DNA of 64,000 nucleotides. Source: Kribbella jiaozuonensis (GTDB lineage: Bacteria; Actinomycetota; Actinomycetes; Propionibacteriales; Kribbellaceae). The notes beneath the pieces are model-generated. The model searched no databases. It had not been told where the DNA came from and worked only from the letters and a program-made list of their open reading frames with translations. Of this stretch, positions 26,483 to 35,157 are shown one piece after another (position 1 is the first letter of the stretch; each line of letters begins with the position of its first letter). The stretch is taken from the NCBI RefSeq assembly GCF_005233875.1, contig NZ_SZPZ01000003.1, positions 1 to 64,000 on the forward strand, written 5' to 3'. A program made the translations under genes and the position numbers.

Positions 26483-28411
26483 ATGACGACCGTCCGCGCC
26501 AGGGTGACGATCCTGGTCTCGTCCGCCGTGCTCAGCCTCGCGACCGTAACCGGTCCCGCCGTGGCTGCTCCTGTCCCGGATGGACCCGCTGTTGCCCCGG
26601 CAGCACCCAGTGTGCCGCAGCATGTCGACGCGCGCACCAAGAGCACGCAGCCGGTCTACGACTACGCGAACGCGATCCGTCAGTCCGTGTACGTCGACAC
26701 CACGATGGACACCGATTCCGACGGCACCGACGACGTGATCGCGGTCGACATCGTCCGCCCCAGCGAGCCCGCACTCACCGGTGTGAAGATCCCGGTGATC
26801 ATGGACGCCTCGCCGTACTACTCCTGCTGCGGACGCGGCAACGAGAACGAGAAGAAGACGTACGACGGCGACGGCGTGATCCAGAAGATGCCGTTGTTCT
26901 ACGACAACTACTTCGTCCCGCGCGGGTACGCGATGGTCGGCGTCGACATCCTCGGCACCGGACGGTCCACCGGCTGCGGTGACGTCGGCGGCCGCGACGA
27001 GATCCAGTCCGTGGTCGACGTGATCAACTGGCTGAACGGACGCAACACCGCACACACTGCCGACGGGCAGGCGGTGAAGGCGACCTGGACCACCGGCGCG
27101 GTCGGGATGATCGGCAAGTCGTACGACGGAACGCTCGCGAACGGCGTCGCCGCGACCGGGGTGAAGGGCCTGAAGACGATCGTGCCGATCTCGGCGATCT
27201 CGTCGTGGTACGACTACACCCGCTCCGGCGGCGTTCCGTACTCGGACGACTACATGCCCTGGCTCGGTGGGTACGTCGGCCACGACAGCCCCGCGTGTGA
27301 CGACGTCCGCGGCGACCTCGGTGACAACGACGACGATGACACCGGCAACTACACGACGTTCTGGTCCGAGCGCGACTACACGAAGAACGCGTCGAAGGTG
27401 AAGGCCTCGGTCTTCATGACGCACGGGCTCAGCGACTACAACGTGCAGACCAACCACTTCTCCCAGTGGTGGTCGGCGCTGTCCCGCAACAACGTGCCGC
27501 GCAAGCTGTGGCTCGGGCTCGAGGACCACGTGGATCCGTTCGAGTTCCGCCGGGACCAGTGGGTGGACGAGCTGCACAAGTGGTTCGACTACTGGCTGCA
27601 GGGTCTGCAGAACGGCGTGATGAAGGAGCCGTCGGTCTCGATCGAGACGTCACCAGATGTCTGGCGCAACTACAAGACCTGGCCGGCCGTGAACCGCCCG
27701 ACCTCGGTGCCGCTGTCCGCGGGCAAACTAGGTGCCGCAGGCAAGGGTTCGCTGATGATCACCGACGACCCCGACCTGACCGAGGACGATATCGTCGCGG
27801 ATCCGACCGAGGTGATCGCGGGCCGGCAGATGTTCCTGTCCGCGCCGCTGACCGCCCCGATGCGGATCAGCGGTACTCCATCGGTCACGCTCCGGGTGAA
27901 GTCCGACTCCGCGACGACCCCGATCACCGCCCGCCTGATCGAGTACGGCGACGCAGCGCGGTACTCCGGGATCCGTACCACCGACCAGAGCACCTGCGAG
28001 GGTTCGAGCACCGACTACGACGACAGTTGCTACTTCACCGTCGACAAGCTCACCACCCAGAGCGATCACGGCATCGTCAGCCGCGGCTGGATCGACGCCG
28101 CCCACAGCAAGTCACTGACGAACCCAACGCCGCTGACCCCCGGCAAGTGGACGACCGTCAATGTCCCGCTCCGCGCTCAGGACCAGGTCATCCCCAAAGG
28201 CCGCGTCCTGGGCCTGGCCGTCACGCTCTCCGACACGGAGTGGACGACCCCGAACGACACCGGCGCGACCGTCGACATCGACCTGGCCGGCAGCAAACTC
28301 AACGTTCCGGTGACGTCGGGCAAGATCACCGCCCCCACCCAGCTGCACCCGATCGACGTGGACATCACCACCCCGACCCAGCGACCCAACCTGCACGACC
28401 CGAAGAACTAG
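26483..28411 (+). CDS. Secreted Xaa-Pro dipeptidyl-peptidase (family S15)
   Basis: The predicted product has 642 residues with a Sec signal peptide (residues 1-28, cleavage near AVA-AP). The S15 alpha/beta hydrolase core shows the nucleophile in GKSYDG (Ser213), Asp318 in HGLSDYN and His349 in LEDHVDP, in the order expected for the triad. The C-terminal third (about 400-620) is the jelly-roll domain of the S15/CocE family. Known members release Xaa-Pro dipeptides from peptide N-termini; a cocaine-esterase-like ester activity is a less likely alternative given the length and sequence. The gene stands alone, and its stop overlaps the convergent AraC-type gene by 4 bp. Confidence 0.9.
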   Translation: MTTVRARVTILVSSAVLSLATVTGPAVAAPVPDGPAVAPAAPSVPQHVDARTKSTQPVYDYANAIRQSVYVDTTMDTDSDGTDDVIAVDIVRPSEPALTGVKIPVIMDASPYYSCCGRGNENEKKTYDGDGVIQKMPLFYDNYFVPRGYAMVGVDILGTGRSTGCGDVGGRDEIQSVVDVINWLNGRNTAHTADGQAVKATWTTGAVGMIGKSYDGTLANGVAATGVKGLKTIVPISAISSWYDYTRSGGVPYSDDYMPWLGGYVGHDSPACDDVRGDLGDNDDDDTGNYTTFWSERDYTKNASKVKASVFMTHGLSDYNVQTNHFSQWWSALSRNNVPRKLWLGLEDHVDPFEFRRDQWVDELHKWFDYWLQGLQNGVMKEPSVSIETSPDVWRNYKTWPAVNRPTSVPLSAGKLGAAGKGSLMITDDPDLTEDDIVADPTEVIAGRQMFLSAPLTAPMRISGTPSVTLRVKSDSATTPITARLIEYGDAARYSGIRTTDQSTCEGSSTDYDDSCYFTVDKLTTQSDHGIVSRGWIDAAHSKSLTNPTPLTPGKWTTVNVPLRAQDQVIPKGRVLGLAVTLSDTEWTTPNDTGATVDIDLAGSKLNVPVTSGKITAPTQLHPIDVDITTPTQRPNLHDPKN

Positions 28412-29334
28412 TTGCCTTCAGCTACGAAAAGCATGGGGTCGCCGAACCCCAGGTCCTGGATGCCCGCGGTGTAGAACGCGCCGATCAACAGGGATCGGCG
28501 ATGGGCGGCGAAGGTCAGCACGTGCGCGACCATGCCGCCGTACGTGAAGACTCGTGGCGGTTCGCAGGTGGTGTCGACGAAGCTCTCGTCGAAGCGGCCG
28601 TCGTCGTTCAGCTGGTTGACGAGGGCAACGAAGCGTGAACCGGCGTCGGCGTGGCGGGTGCGGAGTTCGGAGATCGGCGTCCTGACCTCGCGTCCGCATT
28701 CGGGGACCTGGAACGGGCGGTCCTCGACCGAGGCGAGCCACATCTCCTCCTGCCAGACCAGGCGGTCCAGCAGGTACCTGATCGAGATGTCGTCGTCGAT
28801 TCCCTCGACGGACAGTTCGATCGGGCGGTCCAGCGTGGCGGCGTCCAGGCGGGCGCCGCGTTCGATCATCTCGCCGGTCAACCAGACGTGATGTTCGACC
28901 ATTCTGACCAGTACGTCCATCCCTCTCACCTTTCTACGTGCCGGCAGCCGAAGTCCGGCCGGCGGCTGGAAATGCACTCCACTCGGCGCCGTCAGGAAGA
29001 ACACCCGCGACGCTTCCCGTCGCCAGTCCCGCGGCGACATCCCATAAGCCCTGGCGAACGCCCGGGTGAACGCCTCGTGCGATCCGTACCCGGCCTCGAC
29101 CGCGACGTCCAGTACGGCGACCGGCTCGGACAGCAACCGGTACGCCGCCCGCTCCAGCAGCACCCGCCGCCGGAACGCGAACGGCGACTCGCCCGCCACC
29201 GCCCCGATCACGCGGTCGAAGTGGAACCGGGACAGATGCACGCGCTCCGCGAGCCCGGCCCCGTGCACCGACTCGCAGGGCCCGGCCAGCCCGGCCGCCA
29301 CCACTGCCACGAACTCCTCGAACACATCCGCCAT
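28408..29334 (-). CDS. AraC-family regulator fused to a DinB-like domain
   Basis: The predicted product has 308 residues. The first 105 hold an AraC/XylS double helix-turn-helix, with the DNA-binding domain at the N-terminus (LAERVHLSRFHFDRVIG, then VAVEAGYGSHEAFTRAFARAYGMSP). From about residue 145 the sequence fits a DinB/YfiT-like four-helix bundle with spaced His residues (EHHVWL, later MVAHVLTFAAHR), which may bind a metal. The ATG at 29334 is preferred to the GTG at 29343. The gene runs divergently from the PadR pair, sharing the promoter region. Regulator of unknown signal. Confidence 0.82.
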   Translation of the reverse strand: MADVFEEFVAVVAAGLAGPCESVHGAGLAERVHLSRFHFDRVIGAVAGESPFAFRRRVLLERAAYRLLSEPVAVLDVAVEAGYGSHEAFTRAFARAYGMSPRDWRREASRVFFLTAPSGVHFQPPAGLRLPARRKVRGMDVLVRMVEHHVWLTGEMIERGARLDAATLDRPIELSVEGIDDDISIRYLLDRLVWQEEMWLASVEDRPFQVPECGREVRTPISELRTRHADAGSRFVALVNQLNDDGRFDESFVDTTCEPPRVFTYGGMVAHVLTFAAHRRSLLIGAFYTAGIQDLGFGDPMLFVAEGN

Positions 29335-29403
29335 GCCCACCACTGTCCCCCATCCGGCCGCCGCCGACTTGATCGAAATTGCGGATCCGCAGACTGGTTA
29401 CCA

Positions 29404-29428
29404 CAGTACTCCGCAGTGTGTAGTACTG
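29404..29428. promoter_or_regulatory. Inverted repeat upstream of padR, likely PadR operator
   Basis: CAGTACT (29404-29410) and AGTACTG (29422-29428) are perfect 7-bp arms separated by 11 bp, 33 bp before the padR start. PadR regulators usually repress themselves by binding a dyad at their promoter. A second short palindrome, TCCGCGGA, follows at 29431-29438. It could also act on the divergent AraC gene starting at 29334. Confidence 0.55.
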
Positions 29429-29460
29429 TTCTCCGCGGAACACCTGCTGGAGGAGACCTG

Positions 29461-29790
29461 ATGGATACGAGCCAGCTACTCAAGGGCGTCCTGGATCTCG
29501 CGGTGCTCGCCGTGCTGCGGGACGCCGACGGCTACGGGTACGACGTACTGCGCCGGCTGCGCGCGGCCGGACTGGAGGACGTGGCGGACGCGTCCGTCTA
29601 CGGGACGCTGCGGCGGCTGTTCGCGGCCGGGGCGTTGACGTCGTACGTGCAGCCGAGCGAGGAAGGGCCGCACCGGAAGTACTACGGGCTGAACAAGACC
29701 GGTCGCGACCTGCTCGCCCAGTCCACCAAGACCTGGAACCACTTCGCCGACACGATGTCGGTGCTGCTGCTGGAGAAGGAGGCCGCGTGA
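29461..29790 (+). CDS. PadR-family transcriptional regulator
   Basis: The 109-residue protein is a short PadR regulator of the type with a single winged helix: LLKGVLDLAVLAVLRDADGYGYDVLRRL, then SVYGTLRRLFAAGAL and HRKYYGLNKTGRDLL. The ATG follows GGAGGAG at correct spacing. Its stop overlaps the next start (GTGA), so it is co-translated with a HAAS-domain membrane protein. This pairing is common: the membrane protein senses or is repressed with PadR, and both respond to membrane-active compounds in known cases. Confidence 0.93.
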   Translation: MDTSQLLKGVLDLAVLAVLRDADGYGYDVLRRLRAAGLEDVADASVYGTLRRLFAAGALTSYVQPSEEGPHRKYYGLNKTGRDLLAQSTKTWNHFADTMSVLLLEKEAA

Positions 29791-31001
29791 ACAGCACCCT
29801 GACCGGAGCGGTCGCGCTCTACCTGGCCCAGGTGCGGGCCCAGCTCAACGATCTGCCGCCCGGCGAGCTCGAGGACGTACTGCAGGACGTCAGCGGTCAC
29901 CTGACCGAGGTGGCGGCCGAGTTCGGCGCGGAGCCGACGCTCGCGGACCTGCAGCAGCGCCTGGGTACGCCGGCGCAGTACGCCGATGAGCTGCGGACCG
30001 CGGCCGGCTATCCCCCGCGGACTGCGCCGGTGAGCCAGGACGATCTGGACGCGGGCTGGAAGGCCTTGCGCTGGGGCCTGATCTCGGCGATCGCCGGCCC
30101 GTTCTTCATTGCCATCGGCATCTTCGCGTGGTCGCAGGACGAGACCGCGTTCTTCGGGCTGCTCGGGCTCGGGATCCTGTTCGTCGCGGCGTTCCTCGGC
30201 GTCCAGGCGTTGCGCGGTCACGATCCGCGGATCGTGCTCGACACCCCACGCGGCGCCCACGGCGCGGCAGCGATCCGCGGCTGGATCGACCAGATCCCGC
30301 CGAACATCCGGCACGAGCTCGTCACGATCGGCCAGCCAGTGTGGTGGGTGGTCCGCGGCGTGATCGGCGCGGGAGGGTTCTTCGCGCTGTTCGGCGCCCC
30401 GTCGGTGACGGTGGTCGCGGCGGTCGCGGGTGCGGCGGTGTCGATCTGGATCGGGCGGAAGACGCAGCAGGACAGGCGCTGGCTGTGGTACGTCGTACCG
30501 CTGAACGTGGTCGCGGCGATCGTGGTGCCGTCGTTCCTGGCGGCGGCGTACGTCGGGGCGTCGTTCGGATTCCTCAACAACTACAACGATTATCGCGGCA
30601 GCTCCTCGCACTACAACCCGCCGGCGAGCGGGCTGGTGCTGAACGGGAACACGGTCACGAACATCTACCCGTTCGATGCCCAGGGCAAGCAGGTTACGGT
30701 CCGGCTGTACGACCAGGACGGGAACCCGATCAGCCTCGAGCAGCAGGACTGCGCGACGAACTACGGCACGCAGTCGCGCGACACGACCAGCAACCTGTTC
30801 CCGCAGGCAGTCGTCGTACCCGATGAGAACGGTGACGCCGGGCCGGACAACTGCAAGGACACCACCAAGGCACCCTTCGTCCCACCGCCGGCCCCGGCCA
30901 CTCGCACCACTCCGTCGCCGACGGCAACCCCGACAGTCAAGCCCTCGACTCCGGCGGCCTCCAAGCCCGGCGCAACCCTGACGGTCCAGCCGACGCGCTA
31001 G
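29787..31001 (+). CDS. HAAS-domain membrane protein, partner of PadR
   Basis: The predicted product has 404 residues. The first 75 form a HAAS (DUF1700-type) helical domain with the typical LPPGELEDVLQDVSGHL start. Five or so membrane helices follow (about 95-112, 122-140, 190-205, 207-222, 235-260). The remainder is extracytoplasmic, Asn/Tyr-rich, and ends in a Thr/Pro-rich tail (about 370-404). The GTG start overlaps padR by 4 nt. HAAS proteins usually accompany PadR and are thought to transmit membrane-located signals. The long external tail is unusual for the family. Its stop overlaps the convergent GNAT gene by 4 bp. Confidence 0.82.
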   Translation: MNSTLTGAVALYLAQVRAQLNDLPPGELEDVLQDVSGHLTEVAAEFGAEPTLADLQQRLGTPAQYADELRTAAGYPPRTAPVSQDDLDAGWKALRWGLISAIAGPFFIAIGIFAWSQDETAFFGLLGLGILFVAAFLGVQALRGHDPRIVLDTPRGAHGAAAIRGWIDQIPPNIRHELVTIGQPVWWVVRGVIGAGGFFALFGAPSVTVVAAVAGAAVSIWIGRKTQQDRRWLWYVVPLNVVAAIVVPSFLAAAYVGASFGFLNNYNDYRGSSSHYNPPASGLVLNGNTVTNIYPFDAQGKQVTVRLYDQDGNPISLEQQDCATNYGTQSRDTTSNLFPQAVVVPDENGDAGPDNCKDTTKAPFVPPPAPATRTTPSPTATPTVKPSTPAASKPGATLTVQPTR

Positions 31002-31717
31002 CGCATCCCGGCTGCGGCGACTCGGCGATAGGTGTAGCCGAGTCGCCGGTAGACCGCGATCGCCGCCTGGTTGTCGCCGTCCACCATCAACGCGACCCGT
31101 CCGTGCCGCTTGACCAGCTCGGCCGTCACGAACCCGCACACCTGCCGCGACAACCCCTTGCCCCGAGCAGCAGGATGCGTCGCGACCCCGGCCAGGAACC
31201 CGACCTCCGGCGCACTCCACGCATCCGCCGCGATACTCAGCAGCTCACCGCGATCCCCGGTCAGAGCAGCCCACCGCCGTACGCCGGGATGCCCGGGCCA
31301 CGCGTACGACTTGGGCGACGCCTCGGTCAGCAGCTCTTCGACCCCATCGTCCCCGTCGAGCCAGGCGGCCGTCGTGGTCAGGTCCGGTACCTCAGAGGCA
31401 TCCATCCACCCGAACGACGCCGAGAACCTCAGCCCTGGCACACGTTCCGCCAGCCCGCGCACCAGTTCCTCGTCCCCGAACGGGCGGTACGACGGACCTA
31501 CCTCACGCAGTACGTCACGCACCAACGGCGCCGCATCGTCCACGGACCCGATCACCGCGAGCCGATCGTGCTTGGACACATCCGGCGACGCAACCGCCAC
31601 CGCGTCCCCGCCGGTCCACGCCCGCACTCCGGCTCCGAACCCTTGCGCAGCCCACTCGACAACCGAGTCGCGCCCACTCACCAGCACCAGGTCGGCCGGC
31701 GTCTTGATCTCCCGCAC
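30998..31717 (-). CDS. GNAT-family N-acetyltransferase
   Basis: The 239-residue product has the GNAT core in its C-terminal third: VGFLAGVATHPAARGKGLSRQVC (strand 4 and the acetyl-CoA pyrophosphate loop, R-G-K-G) and MVDGDNQAAIAVYRRLGYTY (motif B). The N-terminal 120 residues resemble a degenerate GNAT fold, so it may be a double-GNAT or FR47-like protein. The GTG at 31717 is the likely start. The substrate cannot be inferred from the neighbours. Confidence 0.82.
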   Translation of the reverse strand: MREIKTPADLVLVSGRDSVVEWAAQGFGAGVRAWTGGDAVAVASPDVSKHDRLAVIGSVDDAAPLVRDVLREVGPSYRPFGDEELVRGLAERVPGLRFSASFGWMDASEVPDLTTTAAWLDGDDGVEELLTEASPKSYAWPGHPGVRRWAALTGDRGELLSIAADAWSAPEVGFLAGVATHPAARGKGLSRQVCGFVTAELVKRHGRVALMVDGDNQAAIAVYRRLGYTYRRVAAAGMR

Positions 31718-31762
31718 ATACCAAACCGTATGTCACGCCGCTGACGCGTAAGCGACCAGCTG

Positions 31763-32779
31763 TCAGCTGTTCGCCCGCTGGACGGCGTACGGGACGAGGT
31801 GGCGGTAGCCGCGGACCGAGACGCGGCGGAGGCGGTGGAGGTTGAAGGCGGCGTGGCCGTCGAGTGCGGCGGCCAGTTCGCGGTCGGCGAGGACGCGGCC
31901 GGGTTTGCACTCGGTGGTGAGGCGGGCGGCGAGGTTGACGACCTCGCCGTACACGTCCCCGAGCCGGATCAGGATCGTGCCGTAGGCGAGCCCGATCCGC
32001 AGCTCGGGCAGCTCCTCGTCCGCGTTCACCGCATCCTGCAGCGCCAGCGCGACCGCGGCGCCCTGCGCAGCGGTGTCGGCGACGAACAGCACCTCGTCAC
32101 CCATCGACTTGATCACCCGCCCGCCGTTGAGCGCGACAACGTCGGCGGCCGTGCCCTCGAACCGCTCGATCAACTCCCCGAGCTCGGCCTCGGTCAGACG
32201 ACGTGTCAACCGGGTGTAGCTGACGATGTCCGCGAACCCGACCGCCCGCACCCCACGCGCCAGCTCGTCGGACCCCGCCACCGCGCGGCCGGCAGCAGCA
32301 GCCAGGTGCCGACGCCAGACGTACGTCTGCAGCCGTTCCATTGCCGGCAGCAACAGTGCCGCGACCTCGATCGCCTCGTCCGCGGACAGTTTCGCGCTGC
32401 CGAGGAAGTCCAGGAACATCGCGGACTGCCAGGACGCCAGCCGGGACTGCGTCTGCCCGAGCTTGCGGGCCAGCGAGGACTCCATCTCGGGCTCGATGAA
32501 CTTGTCGTCCTCGAGCGCCGCGACCAGCCGCAGCGCCTCGACGTCGTCGTCGGTGAACGCCACCTCATCGTCCGGGACGGTCGCGAACCCGAGCGCGTGC
32601 CACATCCGCTCGGCGCGCTGGATCGAGATCCCGGCCCGCTCGGACACCTGCACGCGGGTGAACTTCCGCTCTCCGCCCAGCAGCGTCCGCTCGAACTCCT
32701 GAGCCAACGCGGCCAGATCCGGCGTCCCAGGGTCAGCGTCCACCGCGTCGCTCGGCGATGGTGGCGTCGATGGCGTCAC
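31763..32779 (-). CDS. Class III adenylate/guanylate cyclase
   Basis: The predicted product has 338 residues. The N-terminal 150 residues are helical and start with a MerR-like or ACLF-type winged segment (TRVQVSERAGISIQRAERMW). The C-terminal cyclase homology domain shows both metal-binding aspartates, Asp184 in GFADIVSYT and Asp228 in KSMGDEVLF, followed by GLAYGTILIRLGDVYGEVVNLAARL with the Asn/Arg transition-state residues. It makes cAMP or possibly cGMP. The start is uncertain: GTG 32779 overlaps the upstream gene by 47 bp, and GTG 32743 by 11 bp. The upstream gene encodes a cyclic-nucleotide-binding domain, so enzyme and sensor are made together. Confidence 0.88.
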   Translation of the reverse strand: MTPSTPPSPSDAVDADPGTPDLAALAQEFERTLLGGERKFTRVQVSERAGISIQRAERMWHALGFATVPDDEVAFTDDDVEALRLVAALEDDKFIEPEMESSLARKLGQTQSRLASWQSAMFLDFLGSAKLSADEAIEVAALLLPAMERLQTYVWRRHLAAAAGRAVAGSDELARGVRAVGFADIVSYTRLTRRLTEAELGELIERFEGTAADVVALNGGRVIKSMGDEVLFVADTAAQGAAVALALQDAVNADEELPELRIGLAYGTILIRLGDVYGEVVNLAARLTTECKPGRVLADRELAAALDGHAAFNLHRLRRVSVRGYRHLVPYAVQRANS

Positions 32780-33131
32780 GGAACGCCGGCAGCCGACGGG
32801 TCAGGTCGTCGAACTTCTCCCGGGTGAAGTGCAGCAGCTGCAGCCGCGACTTCGCCGTGACGGTTGCCGTCCGCAACGTGTTCTTCCGGACCGCGACCTC
32901 GCCGGCGATGTCACCCGGGCCGAGCTCGGCGATCTCCTGGCCCTTCTCCCGGACCGCCGCCGTGCCGCTGAGGATCAGGTACGCCGCGTCGGGCGGCGTC
33001 TGTTCCAGGATCAGCGACCAGCCGGCCGGCACCGAAACCTCTTCGCCGGCCCGGAAGATGTCCCTGATGTCCCGTCCGGACAGCTCCGCGAACAGCGGCA
33101 GATCCCGCGGGGACGTCCTACCCAGTGCCAC
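32733..33131 (-). CDS. Cyclic-nucleotide-binding domain protein
   Basis: The 132-residue protein is a single cNMP-binding (CAP-like) domain without a DNA-binding part: LFAELSGRDIRDIFRAGEEVSVPAG, then the phosphate-binding cassette region LGPGDIAGEVAVRKNTLRTATV. In classical cassettes this reads GE...RxA; here the Arg is followed by Thr, so ligand preference may differ. The GTG start has GAGGAGG 6 nt upstream. It overlaps the methyltransferase stop by 14 bp and is followed by a nucleotide cyclase gene, suggesting a small signalling module of sensor plus synthase. Confidence 0.88.
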   Translation of the reverse strand: MALGRTSPRDLPLFAELSGRDIRDIFRAGEEVSVPAGWSLILEQTPPDAAYLILSGTAAVREKGQEIAELGPGDIAGEVAVRKNTLRTATVTAKSRLQLLHFTREKFDDLTRRLPAFRDAIDATIAERRGGR

Positions 33132-33915
33132 GTCGATCCTCCTCGTCGGCTCCGCCGATGTTTCCAGTCAGTAACTCTAACGGTTCGTGTACCACACGGT
33201 CACCCGCAGGTACGGAACACGCCGACACCAGCAGGATCGGCGGACGCCGGCGATGGATCGCCAGGTGCGGGTGGGCGGCCACCTGCTCACGCGTCGGAAG
33301 CGGCTCGTCGACAATCTCCAGCCGGAACCCGTGCCGCCGCAGCGTGGCCACGATCGAGCCGATCGTCCGGTGGTACTTCACCACCCCGTCCACGAACCAG
33401 GACCGCTCCCGCCGCCCCTCGTCGGCATAGTCGTCCACCACACAGTCCTCAGCCACGAACGGAGCCGTCATCACCGGATGCTCGATCGTGAACACAAACG
33501 CGCCACCGCCCGTCAGCCACCCCGCCACCCGTCCAACCAGCCCGTCGAAGTCCTCGACGTAGTGCAACGCCATGCTGCTCACCACCAGATCCACCGACCC
33601 CGGCGGCAGGTCGAAGTCAGCCAGATCAGCCCGCACGTAGCTCACCCGCGGATGGTGCTCCGCCGCTGCAAGCATCTGCTCCGAGGCGTCAACAGCAACC
33701 ACCTCAACAGCACCAGCCGCCGCGAGCCGAACAGCAAGCCCGCCTTCACCACATCCCAGATCCACCACCCGAGCCCCTTCGACCAACAGACCTTCCGGCC
33801 CCGCGCGGAGCGCGGCGTTCATGGCGGGGATTTCCAGGGCGTCGTTGATGCCCCGGCCGGTGCGGCGCAGTTCCCGGTAGCCTCGCAGGAAGGCAGGGTT
33901 GTCGTAGAGGCTCAC
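33118..33915 (-). CDS. SAM-dependent class I methyltransferase
   Basis: The 265-residue protein starts at GTG 33915, which overlaps the stop of the riboflavin fusion gene by 4 nt (GTGA). Motif I is VVDLGCGEGGLAVRLA (about residue 49), followed by VVAVDASEQML and the acidic loop VRADLADFDLPPGSVDLVVSSMALHYVED. It belongs to the Methyltransf_11/25 group. Position in the riboflavin operon allows a flavin-related or small-molecule substrate, but the group also includes unrelated enzymes. The C-terminal 30 residues are Asp/Glu/Arg-rich and not part of the fold. Confidence 0.85.
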   Translation of the reverse strand: MSLYDNPAFLRGYRELRRTGRGINDALEIPAMNAALRAGPEGLLVEGARVVDLGCGEGGLAVRLAAAGAVEVVAVDASEQMLAAAEHHPRVSYVRADLADFDLPPGSVDLVVSSMALHYVEDFDGLVGRVAGWLTGGGAFVFTIEHPVMTAPFVAEDCVVDDYADEGRRERSWFVDGVVKYHRTIGSIVATLRRHGFRLEIVDEPLPTREQVAAHPHLAIHRRRPPILLVSACSVPAGDRVVHEPLELLTGNIGGADEEDRRGTG

Positions 33916-35114
33916 AGCCAGCGTTCCAGGTCGTGGATGTCGATCATCGGCAGCTCCCACCGCAGCGCGAACTGCTCGAGATCGGCCGCGCCCGCCATCA
34001 CGCCGTCCGCCCGCATCACCTCACAACACACACCCACCGGCGCCAGCCCCGCCGCAACACACAACGCGACCGTCGCCTCGGTGTGCCCCTGACGCTCCCC
34101 GAGCAACCCAGGACGTGCTGCAAGCGGGAACACATGCCCGGGCCGCAGGAAGTCATCCGGTACGGCGTCCGCCGACGCGAGCCGGCGGATCGTCGCCGCC
34201 CGATCGGCCGCGGACACGCCAGTCCCGTCGGACGAGGCGAGATCGATCGGCACATGCATCGCCGTACCCTGCCGATCGCCGTTCCCCGGAATCGGCCCGA
34301 TCTCCAACCGCTCCAGTACGTCGGCCGCACACGGGACCGTCGTATGCCCACACGCCTGGGTGAGCAGGAATCTCATCGCCTCCGGCCGGAACCGCTCACC
34401 CGCGAAGACCACATCCCCTTCCCCCTCAGCCGTCGGATCCCAGACGACAACCCCACCTCCAGCGGCGATCTGCGCAACCACCTTCTGTACGCCGGCCTCG
34501 CCGCTCAGCTGACCAGCCCAAGGCAGCTGCGCCACCGCCCGCTGCAACTCCGGCCCGTGCCCTTCGCGCGCCATCCGCACCAGCAGATCGCCCTCGAGGT
34601 TGACCCGATCGCCGGCGACCAACGCACCGAGCTTCGTCTTCGTCAGCGTGTTCGGCACGAGTACGACGGAGAACCGGTCCTTGAGCACCTCGGCGACCGT
34701 GATGCTCACGCCGTCGATCGCGACCGAGGTCTTCGCCACCAACCGTGCCAGCAATCGCTCCGGCGGCTTGATCCAGACCCGATGACCGGCCGGCTCCACG
34801 TCGACGCGCACGACCTTGCCGACACCCTCGACGTGTCCCTGGATCAGATGCCCGTCGATCCGATCGCCCACGGCAACGGGCAGTTCGACGTGCAGCGTCG
34901 TACCGCCGCAGACCCGGTCGAACGTCGTACGCCGGCGGGTCTCGTCCGTGACCACGACCCGGATCTCCCCCGGCGGCCCCGGCTCAGCAGTGAACCTGAT
35001 GCCGTCGAGGCAGACCGCGCCACCCGGCGCGACCGCGACGTCCGACGTGACCCGCAACAGCTCGCCGGCGATCTCGGCGACCGTGCCTACGTTCTCGATT
35101 CGTCCTGTGAACAT
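33912..35114 (-). CDS. Bifunctional riboflavin synthase / 3,4-dihydroxy-2-butanone-4-phosphate synthase fusion (RibE-RibB)
   Basis: The predicted product has 400 residues. Residues 1-197 are a riboflavin synthase alpha chain with two lumazine-binding halves (MFTGRIENVGTV; GHLIQGHVEGVGKV; SVAIDGVSITVAEV). Residues about 203-400 are a DHBP synthase: VVVWDPTAEGEGDVVFAGE, GTAMHVPIDL, GVSAADRAATIRRLAS, RPGHVFPLAAR, RQGHTEATVAL and CCEVMRADG. In DHBP synthases the acidic loop reads DRENEGD; here the arginine is Ala229 while both glutamates remain (Glu230, Glu232). RibB is usually fused to RibA, not RibE. The ATG has GGAGAG upstream. First gene of a four-gene reverse-strand operon behind a putative FMN riboswitch. 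Confidence 0.9.
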   Translation of the reverse strand: MFTGRIENVGTVAEIAGELLRVTSDVAVAPGGAVCLDGIRFTAEPGPPGEIRVVVTDETRRRTTFDRVCGGTTLHVELPVAVGDRIDGHLIQGHVEGVGKVVRVDVEPAGHRVWIKPPERLLARLVAKTSVAIDGVSITVAEVLKDRFSVVLVPNTLTKTKLGALVAGDRVNLEGDLLVRMAREGHGPELQRAVAQLPWAGQLSGEAGVQKVVAQIAAGGGVVVWDPTAEGEGDVVFAGERFRPEAMRFLLTQACGHTTVPCAADVLERLEIGPIPGNGDRQGTAMHVPIDLASSDGTGVSAADRAATIRRLASADAVPDDFLRPGHVFPLAARPGLLGERQGHTEATVALCVAAGLAPVGVCCEVMRADGVMAGAADLEQFALRWELPMIDIHDLERWL

Positions 35115-35157
35115 GCTTCGCTCTCCGCCACTCGTTCATGGCCAGGGACACTCAGGT

